From: a virus
Direction: 5' to 3' (one strand)
IMG/VR virus record: IMGVR_UViG_3300014050_000143
Span: 1 to 23,452 of that record
DNA: 23,452 bases
Shown: one piece after another, positions 21,799 to 23,452 of the stretch
Position numbering within the stretch: the first letter of the stretch is position 1
How the letters are laid out: the number at the start of each line of letters is the position of its first letter
Notes under the pieces: model-generated
The model's database searches: none
What the model was told of the DNA's origin: nothing
What the model saw: the letters and a program-made list of their open reading frames with translations, nothing else
Program-made: the position numbers and the translations under genes

Positions 21799-21836
21799 GA
21801 CCTCGTGGGGACTGCAAACCCACGGGGAACGGTTTA
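21799..21836 (+). repeat. Hairpin module copy 1 (GACCTCGTGGG ... GAACGGTTTA)
   Basis: CGTGGG/CCCACG stem (21804-21809 with 21819-21824), nine-base loop containing TGCAAA, and the conserved tail GAACGGTTTA (21827-21836). Confidence 0.65.
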
Positions 21837-22079
21837 CGAATCAGTGGACGGTGAACGGTGTAGGACCATAAGACTAAAATCAGTGACCTACGTCCCTCAA
21901 CTAGGATTGCAAGCTGACGTTGGGGATTGCACGTAGATAGATTGAGCCTTACAGAAATCTACTCCCTGCAATTGATGGATGTAAGCATATATGGCATCAG
22001 GCAGCTCAGTTAAATGAGCTGTAAAGGTTTGTGGAGTCGACTCCACAGTCGTCCCTGCCTACATCGTTCACCCTTCATT

Positions 22080-22116
22080 GACCTCGTGGGACAGCAAAAC
22101 CACGATGAACGGTTTA
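22080..22116 (+). repeat. Hairpin module copy 2
   Basis: Same leading GACCTCGTGGG (22080-22090), stem TCGTGG/CCACGA, loop with GCAAAA, and tail GAACGGTTTA (22107-22116). An outer CGTTCA/TGAACG helix (22065-22070 with 22106-22111) is an alternative to the 15-bp closing helix, so the two are mutually exclusive. Confidence 0.65.
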
Positions 22117-22226
22117 TAATGAACTTCATGATTTTCCTGGAGTTTGCGGATGCTGTTTTCGCAGATCCGCGAATCGTGAATACGACACGATTCCCAGGTA
22201 GCCGGACTCGTAGGCCACGAGTCGCT

Positions 22227-22269
22227 CCGTGGGGATTGCAATCCTGCAGTCCTCACGGGGAACGGTTAA
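22227..22269 (+). repeat. Hairpin module copy 3
   Basis: CCGTGGGGA pairs with TCCTCACGG (9 bp, one G-U) and the loop makes TGCA/TGCA; tail GAACGGTTAA (22260-22269). GGATTGCAA in the loop also occurs at 21904-21912. Confidence 0.6.
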
Positions 22270-22281
22270 TCAAACCGCAAG

Positions 22282-22743
22282 CTACACAGGAATAACTGAA
22301 TTACTGGCAGTTACTGACACGGAATCTTGTGGAAGTTGTTGTAAAACCGCGATGTTCACTGTTTGAGTTTTCGAGCCTTCCGACAAGCCAAAAGCTGTAG
22401 TAGCCACACGATTAACCTTTTCCAACGCAGTGAAGTGTTCTTCAACTTCGCTCCGGGTAGCTGGGGCTTCTGCCTCCAGCGCATTCATTCCACCTTCAAC
22501 CTGTTTCTTTAACCTCGACAGATAAGATTGGGCTTCGCCCACCATTTCATTCGTTGCAACACGATGCGCTTCTGCCACTCGTTGCAGAGATTGCTGCTTG
22601 TAAGTTGCAAGTTTGAACCGCGCTACATGACTGCGGATCGACGCTGCATTCACATTAAACTTCGTAGCTAATATCTGAGGCGGAATACCTTTCGCGTATT
22701 CCGCTTCGATCGGACCCCAGTCGATCACTGAACGCTTTCTCAT
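22282..22743 (-). CDS. Probable terminase small subunit / HTH DNA-binding protein
   Basis: 153 aa. Residues of about 8-45 (WGPIEAEYAKGIPPQILATK, then FNVNAASIRSHVARFK) form a helix-turn-helix of the kind that starts many phage small terminases. Then come charged helices (about 50-125) and a beta end with VNIAVLQQL, where TerS proteins carry their portal-contacting strand. TerS recognises the packaging site on DNA and hands it to TerL. It is unlinked to terL in this window but on the same strand. A regulator is the alternative, supported by palindromes in its own promoter. There is no Shine-Dalgarno; the promoter ends 12 nt before ATG. Confidence 0.6.
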   Translation of the reverse strand: MRKRSVIDWGPIEAEYAKGIPPQILATKFNVNAASIRSHVARFKLATYKQQSLQRVAEAHRVATNEMVGEAQSYLSRLKKQVEGGMNALEAEAPATRSEVEEHFTALEKVNRVATTAFGLSEGSKTQTVNIAVLQQLPQDSVSVTASNSVIPV

Positions 22744-22745
22744 GC

Positions 22746-22776
22746 CGTTGCAACGATTGTACCAGACGTTGCAACT
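22746..22776. promoter_or_regulatory. Two CGTTGCAACG operators flanking the -10
   Basis: CGTTGCAACG (22746-22755), a perfect 10-bp palindrome, lies immediately next to the -10 on the coding side, and GTTGCAAC (22768-22775) lies in the spacer. Their centres are 21 bp apart, two turns of the helix, which favours cooperative binding on one face. Confidence 0.55.
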
Positions 22777-22784
22777 CTTTGCAA
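22756..22784 (-). promoter_or_regulatory. Promoter of TerS-like gene
   Basis: Minus-strand TTGCAA, exactly 17 nt and TACAAT, close to the sigma-70 consensus -10. The start codon follows after 12 nt, so the leader is about 5 nt. Confidence 0.65.
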
Positions 22785-22845
22785 GTTACTGACAGTCATC
22801 AGTCATTTTAACCACGATCGATAACCCATAACCAAGGAGACAACC
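22785..22845 (+). promoter_or_regulatory. Regulatory gap before the right-hand plus genes
   Basis: Contains ACTGACAGT followed by ATCAGTCA (22789-22804) and then GATCGATAACC/CATAACC. It separates the divergent TerS-like gene from the 66-aa gene. A clear -10 for the plus genes is not seen. Confidence 0.3.
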
Positions 22846-23046
22846 ATGGACGACATCATGACCACAATGCTCTGCCCTTACGCCGTAGGACAGATCATCG
22901 ATAACGACAACGGCACCCAGGAGATCGTCAGCCATATCTCCAAGGTCGACGACGAGTTCATCGTTCAGACCAGGGTCCTGGCTGGGTTTAGTGGCTACTA
23001 CAAGGTGCAGGCTGACGGCTCCTTGAAGAACGGGTTGACCCGATGA
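22846..23046 (+). CDS. Unknown small protein (66 aa)
   Basis: ATG 22846 has AAGGAGA at good spacing. The protein is acidic at the start (MDDIMTTMLCPYAVGQIIDN) and then beta-rich (GTQEIVSHISKVDDEFIVQT), ending in a turn-rich strand, compatible with a small beta barrel. It is read divergently from the TerS-like gene and overlaps the next start (ATGACC). No family recognised. Confidence 0.7.
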   Translation: MDDIMTTMLCPYAVGQIIDNDNGTQEIVSHISKVDDEFIVQTRVLAGFSGYYKVQADGSLKNGLTR

Positions 23047-23258
23047 CCCGGTACGCAGTCGTTTACAACGGCCATGTGCAACGGGAGTTCAAGCGCCGTG
23101 AAGATGCTTGGGACTACCTGGTGCAACGCGGCTGGCGTTGGTCCGACGAGGCATACGTGAAGCCTGTCCGGGATGAATGGTTTACCGGCTTACAGGCTCG
23201 TGGCCTTGCCGTTGAGTGCAACGCCGGCTTCCTGATCCGTGGCGTTGACGAAGCTTAA
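23043..23258 (+). CDS. Unknown small protein (71 aa)
   Basis: MTRYAVVYNGHVQREFKRRE, then an aromatic helix (DAWDYLVQRGWRWSDEAY) and a second alpha/beta piece ending FLIRGVDEA. Start ATG 23043 overlaps the previous stop by 4 nt. The Trp-rich helix may be a protein-contact surface. Unknown function. Confidence 0.7.
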   Translation: MTRYAVVYNGHVQREFKRREDAWDYLVQRGWRWSDEAYVKPVRDEWFTGLQARGLAVECNAGFLIRGVDEA

Positions 23259-23270
23259 AACCCAATTTTC

Positions 23271-23303
23271 ATGCAACCGCGGTACTTTGCCTCCGCGTTG
23301 CAT
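23271..23303 (+). other. Long hairpin between small genes
   Basis: ATGCAAC-C-GCGG pairs with CCGCGTTGCAT over 11 bp with one bulged C and a 10-nt loop. No U-tract follows, so it is more likely a processing or stability element than a rho-independent terminator. Confidence 0.4.
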
Positions 23304-23335
23304 CCTGACGGTAAGGCAATCCAAGAGGTACATAT

Positions 23336-23452
23336 ATGCGATACGTAACCCCAATCGACTATGTCGAGGTGGATGAATACAGCAATCAGTCAACCCTTGA
23401 TGCCGTGAGCAGCGAATACGCTGCCATGCAGCACCCCATGCTTGAGATGGAC
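23336..23452 (+). CDS. Small gene cut by the right window edge
   Basis: ATG 23336 with AAGAGG upstream starts MRYVTPIDYVEVDEYSNQST and stays open to the last base (39 codons). Acidic, no domain visible. The rest lies outside the window. Confidence 0.6.
   Translation, partial: MRYVTPIDYVEVDEYSNQSTLDAVSSEYAAMQHPMLEMD

Larger units (their letters stand above)
21788..22281 (+). ncRNA. Candidate large structured noncoding RNA
   Basis: No convincing protein fits, yet hairpins cover nearly all 494 nt. GGTGAACGGTGTAGG (21850-21864) pairs with CCTACATCGTTCACC (22058-22072) over 15 bp with one G-U, closing a 190-nt domain. Inside are CTACGT/ACGTAG with CCTCAAC/GTTGGGG (21888-21936), CTTACA/TGTAAG, CAGCTCA/TGAGCTG (22002-22021) and the palindrome TGTGGAGTCGACTCCACA (22030-22047). 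A second domain (22136-22198) closes with CCTGG/CCAGG around two hairpins; GACTCGT/ACGAGTC follows (22205-22223). At least four helices need G-U pairs that exist only if the plus strand is the RNA. I cannot assign a family. Confidence 0.6.

Noticed and set aside
21788-22281. Group I intron or tmRNA
   Set aside because: No P/Q/R/S core motifs, no tRNA-like end and no split gene on either side.
22014-22295. 93-aa plus-strand open frame
   Set aside because: It runs through the hairpin-rich region, has no ribosome site and a composition (Arg, Ser, Pro, His) unlike a folded protein; an RNA explains the region better.

Overview
The window looks like about 23.4 kb of a temperate, probably podovirus-like, tailed-phage genome or integrative prophage. 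It carries portal, TerL and scaffold-type genes. It also has a tyrosine integrase beside a tRNA-derived attachment site, and a replication module with family A DNA polymerase, primase-helicase, SNF2-type helicase and PD-(D/E)XK nucleases. GC is moderate. The host is not fixed by the sequence. The integrase C-terminus (N-x-x-R-H-S and G-N-S-P in place of the usual His boxes) resembles a type I associate with PVC-group bacteria such as Verrucomicrobiota, so that is a tentative guess.

Layout. 1-6020, minus strand: virion and packaging genes, read from TerL to portal, a small linker protein, a scaffold-like coiled-coil protein and a truncated structural protein running off the left edge, where homopolymer runs suggest poor sequence. 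6021-6296: a regulatory and attachment region holding a promoter and the 5' half of a tRNA-Ser(GCU). 6297-8122, plus: integrase, ribbon-helix-helix protein and excisionase-type HTH protein. 8094-17222, plus: tightly overlapping replication and recombination genes. 17201-19459, plus: accessory genes (2OG-Fe oxygenase, small membrane protein, zinc-ribbon, HNH, ferritin-like protein). 19460-19790: an intergenic block with at least eleven GTTACCC/GGGTAAC heptamers, a candidate replication origin. 19786-21235: small genes on alternating strands, including a secreted protein with two internal repeats. 21305-21466: a G-quadruplex tract and a candidate promoter. 21467-21787, plus: an unknown gene. 21788-22281: a gene-free block packed with nested hairpins, best explained as a structured RNA read from the plus strand. 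22282-22743, minus: a TerS-like HTH protein with palindromic operators. 22846-23452, plus: small unknown genes.

How the parts fit. The integrase would recombine the phage into a host tRNA-Ser gene, and the phage appears to supply its own promoter and 5' tRNA half. The replication genes form one operon-like run in the nuclease / ssDNA-binding-like / PolA / primase-helicase arrangement known from many phages. The primase-helicase is the most likely factor to act at the heptamer cluster. Most genes that begin a transcription unit lack a Shine-Dalgarno and instead have a promoter-like pair with 17-nt spacing ending 5-12 nt before the start codon, which suggests leaderless transcripts. Genes inside operons mostly overlap their neighbours or have purine-rich ribosome sites.

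All function calls are from motif reading without database searches.
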